From positions 1 through 20,675 of the forward strand of contig DWVE01000020.1 in NCBI GenBank assembly GCA_019120375.1: a stretch of 20,675 bases of DNA. The letters are read 5' to 3'. Below the pieces are notes generated by a model. It was not told the origin of the DNA. It did no database searches and worked only from the letters and a program-made list of their open reading frames with translations. Origin of the DNA: Allofournierella_A excrementavium (GTDB lineage Bacteria > Bacillota > Clostridia > Oscillospirales > Ruminococcaceae). Of this stretch, positions 1-6,133 are shown one piece after another; position 1 is the first letter of the stretch, and each line of letters starts with the position of its first letter. The translations under genes were made by a program, and so were the position numbers.

Positions 1-13
1 GGTTGCAGGTTTA

Positions 14-202
14 TCAGATAGCGCGGGTGACCTTGCCCGAGCGCAGGCAACGGGTGCAGGCGTAGATGTACTTGGGGGAACCGTCTACGATAGCCTTAAC
101 ACGCTTCACGTTGGGCTTCCAGGTCCGGTTGGAACGACGATGGGAATGGGACACCTGGATACCGAAGGAAACGCCCTTGCCACAACAATCACACTTTGCC
201 AT
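14..202 (-). CDS. rpmB: 50S ribosomal protein L28 (zinc-ribbon type)
   Basis: This 62-residue protein is the ribosomal large-subunit protein L28, a structural component of the 50S particle. The N-terminus MAKCDCCGKG, the SHSHRRSNRTWKPN core and the CTRCLRSGKV end are typical of bacterial L28. Cysteine pairs at residues 4/7 and 49/52 form two CxxC knuckles, so this is the zinc-binding (C+) form. The start at 202 is chosen because an AGGAGG-like site (complement of 211-216) lies at the right distance; the longer open frame upstream has no L28 similarity. The gene is transcribed leftwards, divergent from the protease-like gene, from a promoter at 237-265. In B. subtilis rpmB lies next to spoVM; here the spoVM-like gene is about 20 kb away at the other end of the window. 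Confidence 0.97.
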   Translation of the reverse strand: MAKCDCCGKGVSFGIQVSHSHRRSNRTWKPNVKRVKAIVDGSPKYIYACTRCLRSGKVTRAI

Positions 203-236
203 TTGCTGCACCTCCTCGTATTTAAGTCGCCAGAAT

Positions 237-265
237 ATAATAGCAGACCCGGAGGCAAAATGCAA
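237..265 (-). promoter_or_regulatory. Putative sigma-A promoter of rpmB
   Basis: On the - strand, a -35 box TTGCAT (260-265) and a -10 box TATTAT (237-242) are separated by exactly 17 nt. The predicted start would leave a leader of roughly 25-30 nt before the rpmB ATG at 202. The -10 matches consensus at 5 of 6 positions; the -35 is weak apart from TTG. It lies back to back with the + strand promoter at 316-344. Confidence 0.6.
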
Positions 266-315
266 GCGTTTTTTAAAAATATCTGGCCAAAGAAGCGAAA
301 AATCCCCGTTCCGCC

Positions 316-344
316 TTGTGCCGCGACGCCAAACAAAGTATAAT
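316..344 (+). promoter_or_regulatory. Putative sigma-A promoter of the M50-scpAB run
   Basis: A perfect -10 TATAAT (339-344) is preceded, 17 nt upstream, by TTGTGC (316-321). The -10 and the following 12 nt belong to an 18-nt block that recurs at the promoter of the carboxyltransferase operon (4677-4694). It is the only plausible promoter upstream of the protease-like gene. Confidence 0.65.
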
Positions 345-354
345 AAATCCAAAT
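334..354 (+). repeat. Copy 1 of a duplicated promoter/initiation block
   Basis: AGTATAATAAATCCAAAT at 337-354 is identical to 4677-4694. Both copies are preceded by CAAAGT, with a 3-nt insertion in the second copy. The block covers the -10 box and the presumed transcription start region. Confidence 0.8.
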
Positions 355-355
355 G

Positions 356-389
356 CGCCGCGTTTTGCCGCCTGACGGGCGGCGCGGCG
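356..389 (+). other. GC-rich leader hairpin ahead of the protease-like gene
   Basis: Two stacked perfect stems are present: an outer CGCCGC (356-361) with GCGGCG (384-389), and an inner GCCGCC (367-372) with GGCGGC (378-383). The inner stem closes a 5-nt loop, and a 5-nt bulge (GTTTT) sits on the left side. The structure lies in the 5' leader between the promoter and the start codon at 418. A run of seven T (411-417) sits between the ribosome binding site and the ATG, too far from the hairpin to form a standard terminator. Confidence 0.55.
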
Positions 390-417
390 GACCAGAATGG
401 AAAGGCGGACTTTTTTT

Positions 418-1092
418 ATGGGTCTGATCGATAAACGAACGCTTTTGGTGTGGCTGCTGCGGGCGCTGGTCATGCTGGTGGCCATCCCCGTGCACGAGGC
501 GGCCCACGCCCTGGTCAGCGCAAAGCTGGGCGACACCACCGCCAAGGACCGGGGCCGGCTCACCCTCAACCCCATGGCCCACTTCGATCTGCTGGGCGCT
601 TTGTGCATGATCTTCACCGGCATCGGCTGGGCCAAGCCCGTGCCCACCTATGCCTCCCGCTTCAAAAACCCCAAGGCGGGCATGGCCCTCACCGCGGCGG
701 CGGGCCCCGTTGCCAACCTGCTGGTGGCCTTTGTGGCGGTGCTGCTTTATAAAATATTGTATTACACCCTGCCCGCCAGCGCGGCGATCAATTTCGTGCT
801 GCTGTTTTTGGAATACATGGCCAGCATCAACACCATGCTGGCGGTGTTCAACCTGCTGCCGGTGCCGCCCTTCGACGGCAGCCGCATCGTCACGGTGTTT
901 CTGCCCCAGCGCACCTATTTCAAGCTGATGCAGTACGAGCGCTACATTTTTATCGCTGTGTTCCTGCTTTTGTTCCTGGGCTTTCTGGACGGGCCGCTCT
1001 ACGCGCTGAACAACGTTGTGTGGGATTTCCTGATGTGGGCCACCTCCTTTGTGGACAAAGCGGTGTTCGCCCTGGCGGGCGTCAGCGTGTAA
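418..1092 (+). CDS. Site-2 protease family (peptidase M50-like) membrane protein
   Basis: This is a predicted integral-membrane metalloprotease of the M50/site-2 protease family. From ATG 418 it has 224 residues. The zinc motif HEAAH (residues 26-30) lies in the first hydrophobic segment, and the second signature NLLPVPPFDG (146-155, with Asp 153) supplies the third metal ligand. Several further hydrophobic helices follow (about 90-115, 122-145, 176-192). The frame is open from ATG 397, but that start has no ribosome binding site; GGAAAGGCGG (399-408) is well placed for 418. Family members cleave membrane-embedded substrates such as anti-sigma factors, but no substrate can be named from the sequence. 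It is followed 22 nt later by scpA, an arrangement common in Clostridia. It is a short, minimal member without a visible PDZ domain. Confidence 0.88.
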   Translation: MGLIDKRTLLVWLLRALVMLVAIPVHEAAHALVSAKLGDTTAKDRGRLTLNPMAHFDLLGALCMIFTGIGWAKPVPTYASRFKNPKAGMALTAAAGPVANLLVAFVAVLLYKILYYTLPASAAINFVLLFLEYMASINTMLAVFNLLPVPPFDGSRIVTVFLPQRTYFKLMQYERYIFIAVFLLLFLGFLDGPLYALNNVVWDFLMWATSFVDKAVFALAGVSV

Positions 1093-1114
1093 GCGGCAAA
1101 AAGAGGGGAACGCA

Positions 1115-1831
1115 ATGGAGAGTCTTACCTTTAAACTGGAAGAGTTTGAGGGCCCGCTGGACCTTCTGCTCTATCTGGTGGGCAAAAACAAAATGGATCT
1201 GCACGAGATCGCCATCCTGGACCTGATCGACCAGTACACCGCCGTCATCAACACCCTGACGGACCACCGGCTGGACGTGGCCAGCGAGTTCATCGAGATG
1301 GCGGCGCGTCTGGTGCAGATGAAGAGCTACCTGCTGCTGCCCCGCAGCGAGGAGGCCGAGCGCCTCAAGCAGGAACTCACCGGCCAGCTCATCGAATACA
1401 GCGCCTGCAAGGAGATCGCCGCCCGCATGGGAACCATGGCTGCCGCCACTTTCACGGCGGTGCGAAAGCCCATGGAGGTGGAGCTGGACAACACCTATCA
1501 GCTGCGCCACGATGCATCCCTTTTGCAGCAGGCGTGGTTCGGCCTGATGGGCCGCAGCCGCCGCAAGGCCGCCCCCAGCGCCGAGCGCTTCGAGCCGCTG
1601 GTCACCGCGCCCTTCGTGTCGGTGGCAAGCCGGGTGGTGCATGTGCTGCGGGGGCTGGTCACCGGCAAGGTGCGCCAGCTGCGCAGTTTGTTCTCGCCCA
1701 CGGGCAGCCGCAGCGAGACGGTGGCCACCTTTCTGGCTGTGCTGGAACTGGTGCGCGCCGGGCGCATCACCATCGCCGACGACGAGACCCTTGCCGTGCG
1801 GCGGGGCAAAACCACCCACCGGGAGGAATGA
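1115..1831 (+). CDS. scpA: Segregation and condensation protein A (kleisin)
   Basis: ScpA is the kleisin that bridges the Smc heads and binds ScpB in the bacterial condensin complex, which acts on newly replicated origins. The 238-residue product starts with a KLEEFEGPLDLLLYLVGKNKMDLHEI block, the conserved N-terminal Smc-neck-binding region. It ends with a winged-helix segment (TVATFLAVLELVRAGRITI) expected to bind the Smc cap. The MKSYLLLPR stretch is also typical. ATG 1115 is chosen over the open frame from 1049 because the upstream 22 codons lie within the preceding gene and show no homology, while AGAGGGG (1102-1108) is a good ribosome binding site. The gene ends 3 nt before scpB, indicating co-transcription and likely coupled translation. 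Confidence 0.96.
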   Translation: MESLTFKLEEFEGPLDLLLYLVGKNKMDLHEIAILDLIDQYTAVINTLTDHRLDVASEFIEMAARLVQMKSYLLLPRSEEAERLKQELTGQLIEYSACKEIAARMGTMAAATFTAVRKPMEVELDNTYQLRHDASLLQQAWFGLMGRSRRKAAPSAERFEPLVTAPFVSVASRVVHVLRGLVTGKVRQLRSLFSPTGSRSETVATFLAVLELVRAGRITIADDETLAVRRGKTTHREE

Positions 1832-1834
1832 CGG

Positions 1835-2425
1835 ATGGAACTGAAAGAATGCATGGGCGCGGTGGAGGCAATGCTCTTTGCCCACGCCGAGCCGGTGAGC
1901 GCCGGGCGTCTGGCCCAGGCGCTGGATATGGACGAGGACACGGTGGAGCGGGTGCTCTGGGCGCTGCAGGACGAGTATGACCGCCCGGCCCGGGGCCTGC
2001 AGCTGCTGCATCTGGAGGACAAATGGCAGCTGGCCACCAAAAACGCCTGGGCCGAGCCGGTGAAGAAAATTCTGGACACCCGCCGCAACACGCCTTTGAG
2101 CCAGGCGGCGCTGGAGGTGCTGGCCATCATCGCCTACAACCAGCCGGTCTCCCGCGGCTTTGTGGAGCAGGTGCGCGGCGTGGATTCTTCCTCCACCGTG
2201 GCAAAGCTTCTGGAAAAGGGCCTCATCGAGGAGGCGGGCCGTCTGGACCTGCCGGGCCATCCCGTCAGCTTTGCCACCACCGACACCTTCCTGCGCACCT
2301 TCGGGCTGGAAAGTCTGGCCCAGCTGCCGCCGCTGCACGACGACGAACTGCCGCTGGAACAGCTGGCCGCCACCGGCGAACTGCCCGAGAACACCCAGCC
2401 GCCCGCGGAGGGGGCCGACGGTTAA
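1835..2425 (+). CDS. scpB: Segregation and condensation protein B
   Basis: ScpB dimerises and stabilises the Smc-ScpA ring as part of the chromosome segregation machine. The 196-residue protein shows the family pattern: an N-terminal winged helix (MGAVEAMLFAHAEPVSAGRLA), a second one with LEVLAIIAYNQPVSRGFVEQVRG around residues 90-112, and the VAKLLEKGLIEEAGRLDLPGHP block with TTDTFLRTFGL. The start at 1835 follows GGGAGGA (1821-1827), which lies within the end of scpA. The last 30 or so residues are a low-complexity acidic and proline-rich tail. The stop is directly abutted by the next start codon (2426), so translation of the DUF2953 gene is probably coupled. Confidence 0.96.
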   Translation: MELKECMGAVEAMLFAHAEPVSAGRLAQALDMDEDTVERVLWALQDEYDRPARGLQLLHLEDKWQLATKNAWAEPVKKILDTRRNTPLSQAALEVLAIIAYNQPVSRGFVEQVRGVDSSSTVAKLLEKGLIEEAGRLDLPGHPVSFATTDTFLRTFGLESLAQLPPLHDDELPLEQLAATGELPENTQPPAEGADG

Positions 2426-3205
2426 ATGGCCGCCCTGTGGCTGATCGTCCGCATCCTTTTGTGGGTGTTGGCGGTGCTGCTGGGGCTGGTGGTGCTGGCG
2501 CTGTTCGTGCCCATCACCGCCGAGCTGCGGGCGGACGAAACAGGCTTCGCGGCATGGCTGCGGGTGCTGTTCGTGCGGATAAAGCTCTATCCCCGCCCGG
2601 AAAAAGAGGAAAAGCCCCGGCCCGAAAAGCGCAAGCGAAAAAAAGAGAAAACGCCCCCGCCCGCACCGAAGGAGCAGCCTGCCCCGGAGGCAGGGCCCGC
2701 CCCCGCCCAGAGCGCGCGGCAGGCGGCCCCCGAAAGCGAGCCGCCCGCGCAAGAGGAGCCTGCCCCAAAGGAAGAGCCGGCTCCCGGCCCCGCCCCTGAA
2801 AAGCGGGAAAAGGCCGCGCAGGCCAAAAGCCCCTCTCTGGCGGACAAACTGCCCAAAGATCTGGACCGCACCCTGGCCCTCGTCTCCACGGCGGGGGGCG
2901 CTGTGCGCCGTCTGCTGGCGGGGCTCACGGTCCACAGCGTCAACGCCTTCCTGCCGGTGCACAAGGACTCGGCGGCGGACACCGCCCTGGCGGTGGGCCG
3001 CATCTGGGCCGCGGTGGGCGCGGGCCTTGGCGCTTTGCAGAATTTCATCCGCATCCGCCCCGGTCAGATCACCGTCCAGCCGGACTACACCGGCGACGAG
3101 GAGGGAAAAGCAAGTTTCTCTTGCAAGATCACCGGCTGTTTGTTTATAATGGTATCAGTGGGAATTTGGGCGTTTCGCCGCCTGAAAGAACAAAAGTTCC
3201 TCTGA
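2426..3205 (+). CDS. DUF2953 (YtfI-like) membrane protein
   Basis: This is a 259-residue protein with one N-terminal transmembrane helix (about residues 5-30), a short conserved stretch (AELRADETGFAAWLRVLFVRIKLYP), and then a low-complexity K/P/E/A-rich linker (about 56-137). A conserved C-terminal part follows (DRTLALVSTAGGAVRRLLAGLTV ... DSAADTALAVGRIWA ... ITVQPDYTGD) and ends in a hydrophobic segment. The pattern fits the DUF2953 family, represented by B. subtilis YtfI, which sits beside ytfJ just as here. Its function is uncharacterised; the neighbourhood suggests a sporulation-linked envelope role, which is inference. The start follows the scpB stop with no gap. A possible internal promoter for gerW lies within its 3' end (3121-3150), where base composition drops. 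Confidence 0.8.
   Translation: MAALWLIVRILLWVLAVLLGLVVLALFVPITAELRADETGFAAWLRVLFVRIKLYPRPEKEEKPRPEKRKRKKEKTPPPAPKEQPAPEAGPAPAQSARQAAPESEPPAQEEPAPKEEPAPGPAPEKREKAAQAKSPSLADKLPKDLDRTLALVSTAGGAVRRLLAGLTVHSVNAFLPVHKDSAADTALAVGRIWAAVGAGLGALQNFIRIRPGQITVQPDYTGDEEGKASFSCKITGCLFIMVSVGIWAFRRLKEQKFL
3121..3150 (+). promoter_or_regulatory. Possible internal promoter upstream of gerW
   Basis: TTGCAA (3121-3126) and a perfect TATAAT (3145-3150) are separated by 18 nt inside the last codons of the DUF2953 gene, in a locally AT-rich stretch. The predicted start would lie about 90-95 nt upstream of the gerW ATG. A chance match is possible. Confidence 0.35.
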
Positions 3206-3250
3206 CCCAAAACGAAAGAAAGGGGCCCTTCGCCCCGGAAGGAGAACCAC

Positions 3251-3655
3251 ATGGCAGAACGGCAGTTGGAAGGCTTGATGAGCGTCACGCTGGAAAAGAT
3301 CAAGGAGATGACAGGCTCCAACACCATCATCGGCGAACCCATCGTGGTGGATGGCGCCACCATCCTGCCGGTGTCCAAGGTGACCTTCGGCTTTGCGGGC
3401 GGTGGCTCCGACTTCGGCGCCAAGACCACCAAGGAGCTCTTCGGCGGCGGCACCGGCGCGGGCGTGTCGGTCACGCCGGTGGCTTTCCTCATCGTCAAGG
3501 ACGGCAACGTGCGCACCGTGCAGCTGGCCGACCCCTCCAGCACGGTGGACCGGGCGCTGAACATGCTGCCCGAACTGGTGGATAAGCTCAGCGGCATGCT
3601 GGGCAAGAAAGAGAGCGCCGAGCCCGCGGGCGAGGCGTCCCAGGAGCAGGAGTAA
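3251..3655 (+). CDS. gerW: GerW family sporulation protein (YtfJ)
   Basis: The 134-residue protein matches the YtfJ/GerW family. It begins with LMSVTLEKIKEMTGSNTIIGEPI, followed by the central VDGATILPVSKVTFGFAGGGSDFG, a glycine-rich FGGGTGAGVSVTPVAFLIV segment, and an amphipathic C-terminal helix (VDRALNMLPELVDKLSG). In B. subtilis YtfJ is forespore-expressed and needed for normal L-alanine germination, although homologues also occur in organisms not known to sporulate. A clear GGAAGGAGA site (3237-3245) precedes ATG 3251. Pairing with a DUF2953 gene reproduces the ytfI-ytfJ arrangement. A small GGGGC/GCCCC hairpin lies just upstream of the ribosome binding site and has no U-tract. Confidence 0.93.
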   Translation: MAERQLEGLMSVTLEKIKEMTGSNTIIGEPIVVDGATILPVSKVTFGFAGGGSDFGAKTTKELFGGGTGAGVSVTPVAFLIVKDGNVRTVQLADPSSTVDRALNMLPELVDKLSGMLGKKESAEPAGEASQEQE

Positions 3656-3682
3656 AAAAGCCGGGGGTGGCTGAAACGCGGC

Positions 3683-3720
3683 GCACAAAGGCGCGCCGGG
3701 TTCGGCCGCTCCCTTTGTGC
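3683..3720 (+). other. Stable hairpin in the gerW-rluB gap
   Basis: GCACAAAGG (3683-3691) pairs perfectly with CCTTTGTGC (3712-3720). Within the 20-nt interior, GCCG (3695-3698) and CGGC (3703-3706) form a nested stem closed by GGTT, extendable by two pairs past one bulged C. No T-run follows (the next bases are ATCACGAG), so it does not look like an intrinsic terminator. It lies 35 nt upstream of the rluB start. Confidence 0.6.
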
Positions 3721-3755
3721 ATCACGAGCAAAACAGGAAAGGGAAATCGATACAC

Positions 3756-4601
3756 ATGGCATTGGAACGCATTCAGAAAGTCATGGCCGAACAGGGCCTT
3801 TGCAGCCGGCGCGCCGCCGAGCAGATCATTCTGGAAGGCCGGGTCAAGATCAACGGCCACCCGGCCCGCCTGGGCGACAAGATGGACGTGAACCGCGACA
3901 CGATGATGATCGACGGCGAGCGCATCCGTCTGGTCAAAAAGCAGGAGTATCACTACCTGATGCTCCACAAGCCCCGGGGCTTCGTCACCACCACCAGCGA
4001 CGAGCGGGGCCGCAAAACGGTGATGGACCTGCTGGCGGACTACCCCGTGCGGGTGTTCCCGGTGGGCCGCCTGGATAAAGACAGCGAGGGCCTGCTGCTG
4101 CTCACCAACGACGGGGCCTTTGCCAACCTGATGATGCACCCCTCCCACGGGGTGAGCAAGCTCTACCGGGTCACGGTGCACCCCCGCGCGGAGGAGAGCC
4201 AGGTGGTGGCCCTGAGCAAGGGCGTCACCCTGGACGACGGCACCACCACCCAGCCCGCCGTGGTGAACGTGGTGGTGGACGAGCCGGGCCGCACCGTGCT
4301 GGAAATGACCATCAAAGAGGGGAAAAACCGCCAGATCCGCCGCATGTGCGAGGCGGTGGGCCTGGAAGTGGTGCGCCTGCGCCGCAGCGCCATGGGCGCG
4401 GTGAAGCTGGGCATGCTCCAGCCGGGCCAGTATCGGGAGCTGACCAAGAGCGAGGTGGCCGCCCTGCGGGCCGCCGCCCAGAAGGGCAAGGCCCGGGCCC
4501 GCACCCAGGCCAGCCAGGAGGCCGCCGCACGCCGCGCGGCCCGCGCCGAAGGCCCCCGCAAGGCTTCTGCGGGCCGGCGCCGTCTGGCAAAAAGCGAGTG
4601 A
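3756..4601 (+). CDS. rluB: 23S rRNA pseudouridine synthase (RluB type)
   Basis: This enzyme of the RsuA/RluB family isomerises uridine to pseudouridine; RluB acts on 23S rRNA helix 80 in the peptidyl-transferase region. The 281-residue product has an N-terminal S4 RNA-binding domain (MALERIQKVMAEQG onwards, about 1-48) and the catalytic motif GRLDKDSEGLLLLTNDG with Asp 107. The family signature KEGKNRQIRRMCEAVG follows. The last 40 or so residues are Lys/Arg/Ala-rich and probably disordered. ATG 3756 is preferred over the in-frame GTG at 3717 because it has AGGAAAGGGA (3735-3744) upstream and begins the S4 domain. Assignment to RluB rather than RsuA rests on the scpB neighbourhood, as in B. 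subtilis ypuL. Confidence 0.93.
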   Translation: MALERIQKVMAEQGLCSRRAAEQIILEGRVKINGHPARLGDKMDVNRDTMMIDGERIRLVKKQEYHYLMLHKPRGFVTTTSDERGRKTVMDLLADYPVRVFPVGRLDKDSEGLLLLTNDGAFANLMMHPSHGVSKLYRVTVHPRAEESQVVALSKGVTLDDGTTTQPAVVNVVVDEPGRTVLEMTIKEGKNRQIRRMCEAVGLEVVRLRRSAMGAVKLGMLQPGQYRELTKSEVAALRAAAQKGKARARTQASQEAAARRAARAEGPRKASAGRRRLAKSE

Positions 4602-4655
4602 GTTTGTCTCATTTTCCAATTTTGTTGTACTATGCTGGCGGCGGGCGAAAAGATG

Positions 4656-4684
4656 TTGTTATCCTTTTGTCAAAGTAGTATAAT
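4656..4684 (+). promoter_or_regulatory. Putative sigma-A promoter of the carboxyltransferase operon
   Basis: TTGTTA (4656-4661) and TATAAT (4679-4684) are separated by 17 nt. The -10 and downstream bases are identical to those at 339-354. The predicted transcript has a leader of about 65 nt containing a small hairpin, CGAA (4709-4712)/TTCG (4728-4731) enclosing GCGG/CCGC, just before the ribosome binding site AGGAGGG (4744-4750). Confidence 0.7.
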
Positions 4685-4694
4685 AAATCCAAAT
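4671..4694 (+). repeat. Copy 2 of the duplicated promoter/initiation block
   Basis: Positions 4677-4694 are identical to 337-354 (18 nt). The flanking CAAAGTA is also shared, displaced by a 3-nt GTA insertion. It spans the -10 box and the likely start site. Confidence 0.8.
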
Positions 4695-4756
4695 TTGTGA
4701 ATAAAAAGCGAAGGCGGCAACCGCGTTTTCGTTGCAATGAAACAGGAGGGTCAATT

Positions 4757-6085
4757 ATGGCGAAAGAAAAGCTGGGCACAGGCGAGATCTTATCGGCGTT
4801 CTTCGACGACGGCGTCTACACCCCGCTGCTGGCATCCGGCACGGTGGAGGTGGCCCACGGCTGCGCCGGCGGGCAGCCGGTGTACGCGGTGTGCCAGAAC
4901 GGCGGCGCGCTCACCGTGAAGGATGTGGAAAAGCAGATCAAGGCCCTTGAGATGGCCTGCCTCACCGGCAACCCGGTGGTCACCTTCTACGACGCTGCGG
5001 GCGCGAAGCTGGACGAAGGCCTGGATGTGCTCACCGCCGCCTCCCGGCTGAACGCCGCCATCGCCAAGGCCTCCGGCGTGGTGCCTCAGGTGGCCGTTGT
5101 GGTGGGTGTCTGCGGCGCCACCGCCGCCCTGGCCGCCGCCAGCGCCGACGTGTGCATCATGGCCGAAGGGGCCGAGCTGTTCTTCACCGCCCCCTTCACC
5201 AGCGCCGCCCACGGCGACAAGCTGCCCGGCGCGGGCAGCGCCGGGTTCGCCGCCAAGGCGGGCGTCGCGGCCCTCACCGCGAAGGATGCCGCCGAGGCTG
5301 CCGCCCTGGCTGCCCGGGTGGTCACCCTGCTGCCCGGCAACAATCTGGCCGGCCCCTCCGTGTTCGAGTTCGAGGCGCCTTCCGCCGCGCCCGACTTCGC
5401 CAAATACGACGCCGAAAAGGCCGTGGCCGCCCTGGTGGACGAGGGCAGCGCCATCGAGCTGTTCAGCGCCTTCGGCAAAAACGTCTACACCGCTCTCGCC
5501 ACCGTCAACGGCAACGCCGTGGGCGTGGTGGCAACCAAGCCCGAGGGCCTGTGCCGCGTCTGCGTGGACAAGGCCGCCCGTCTGGTGCGCCTGTGCGACG
5601 CGTTCAGCATCCCCGTGGTGACTGTGGTCAACAGCGAGGGCTTCGTGCCCAGCGCCAGCGAGGACGAAGCCGGCGGCATCCGCGCCGCCGCCCGTCTGGC
5701 CGGTACTTACGCCGACGCCACCACCGCCAAGGTGGCCCTGCTGGCGGGCAAGGCCGTGGGCCCTGTCTACACCGCCCTGGCCAATGCCGACCTGCGGCTG
5801 GCCGTCACCGGCTGCACCGTGTCCGCTCTGGACCCGATGGCCGCCGCCCGTGTGCTGTATAAAGAGGAACTGGAGGCCAGCGACAATCTGGCCGCCGCCA
5901 CCGCCGCCAAGGCCGCCCAGTACGCCGCCAATGAGTGCAGCGCCCAGGCCGCCGTGGCCGCCGGTGCCGCGGACCTGGCGGTGGACGCCGCCGGCGCCCG
6001 CGCCGCGCTGGTGAACGCGCTGGACATTCTGGCCAGCAAGCGGGCCCAGCGCCTGCCCAAGAAGCACGGCAACATGGCCCTGTGA
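4757..6085 (+). CDS. Divergent acyl-CoA carboxyltransferase (12S/MmdA-like) subunit
   Basis: This 442-residue protein is a distant member of the crotonase-fold carboxyltransferase family (MmdA, transcarboxylase 12S, propionyl-CoA carboxylase beta). The N-half shows GNPVVTFYDAAGAKLDEG, SGVVPQVAVVVGVCGATAAL, ADVCIMAEGAELFFTAP and LLPGNN. The C-half shows VNGNAVGVVATKP, DKAARLVRLCDAFSIPVVTVVNSEGFVP and the end LASKRAQRLPKKHGNMAL. It is shorter than the usual roughly 510 residues, mainly at the N-terminus, and very rich in alanine. The glycine-rich oxyanion loops are altered: GATA in place of a GGA-type loop, and GPVY in place of the usual GGAY. ATG 4757 is chosen for its AGGAGGG site; the open frame upstream has none. 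It is likely the acyl-CoA half of a biotin-dependent complex with the two following genes; the acyl-CoA substrate is unknown. Confidence 0.8.
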   Translation: MAKEKLGTGEILSAFFDDGVYTPLLASGTVEVAHGCAGGQPVYAVCQNGGALTVKDVEKQIKALEMACLTGNPVVTFYDAAGAKLDEGLDVLTAASRLNAAIAKASGVVPQVAVVVGVCGATAALAAASADVCIMAEGAELFFTAPFTSAAHGDKLPGAGSAGFAAKAGVAALTAKDAAEAAALAARVVTLLPGNNLAGPSVFEFEAPSAAPDFAKYDAEKAVAALVDEGSAIELFSAFGKNVYTALATVNGNAVGVVATKPEGLCRVCVDKAARLVRLCDAFSIPVVTVVNSEGFVPSASEDEAGGIRAAARLAGTYADATTAKVALLAGKAVGPVYTALANADLRLAVTGCTVSALDPMAAARVLYKEELEASDNLAAATAAKAAQYAANECSAQAAVAAGAADLAVDAAGARAALVNALDILASKRAQRLPKKHGNMAL

Positions 6086-6133
6086 TGCAAAGAACGACAC
6101 GTCATATCGACTGATATAGGAGGAACACGGACT

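Noticed and set aside
1082..2962. Very long open frame on the - strand (626 codons) opposite scpA-scpB, and similar long - strand frames at 4790-6625, 6375-8054 and 18613-20481
   Set aside because: High GC with strong third-position bias on the + strand leaves antisense frames open. The translations are His/Gln/Gly/Arg-rich without recognisable domains, and all lie opposite well-supported genes.
4602..4620. TGAG/CTCA mini-hairpin followed by TTTT after rluB as a possible terminator
   Set aside because: A 4-bp AT-containing stem is too weak to call; rluB transcription may continue into the next region or end outside my detection.
4633..4701. Small ORF of 22 codons (ATG 4633) upstream of the carboxyltransferase operon
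   Set aside because: It has no ribosome binding site, overlaps the -35 and -10 boxes of the promoter at 4656-4684, and shows no recognisable pattern.
6104..6117. ATATC/GATAT hairpin before the biotin carrier gene as a regulatory element
   Set aside because: The stem is only 5 AT-rich base pairs; it may slightly affect the ribosome binding site but gives no firm evidence of regulation.
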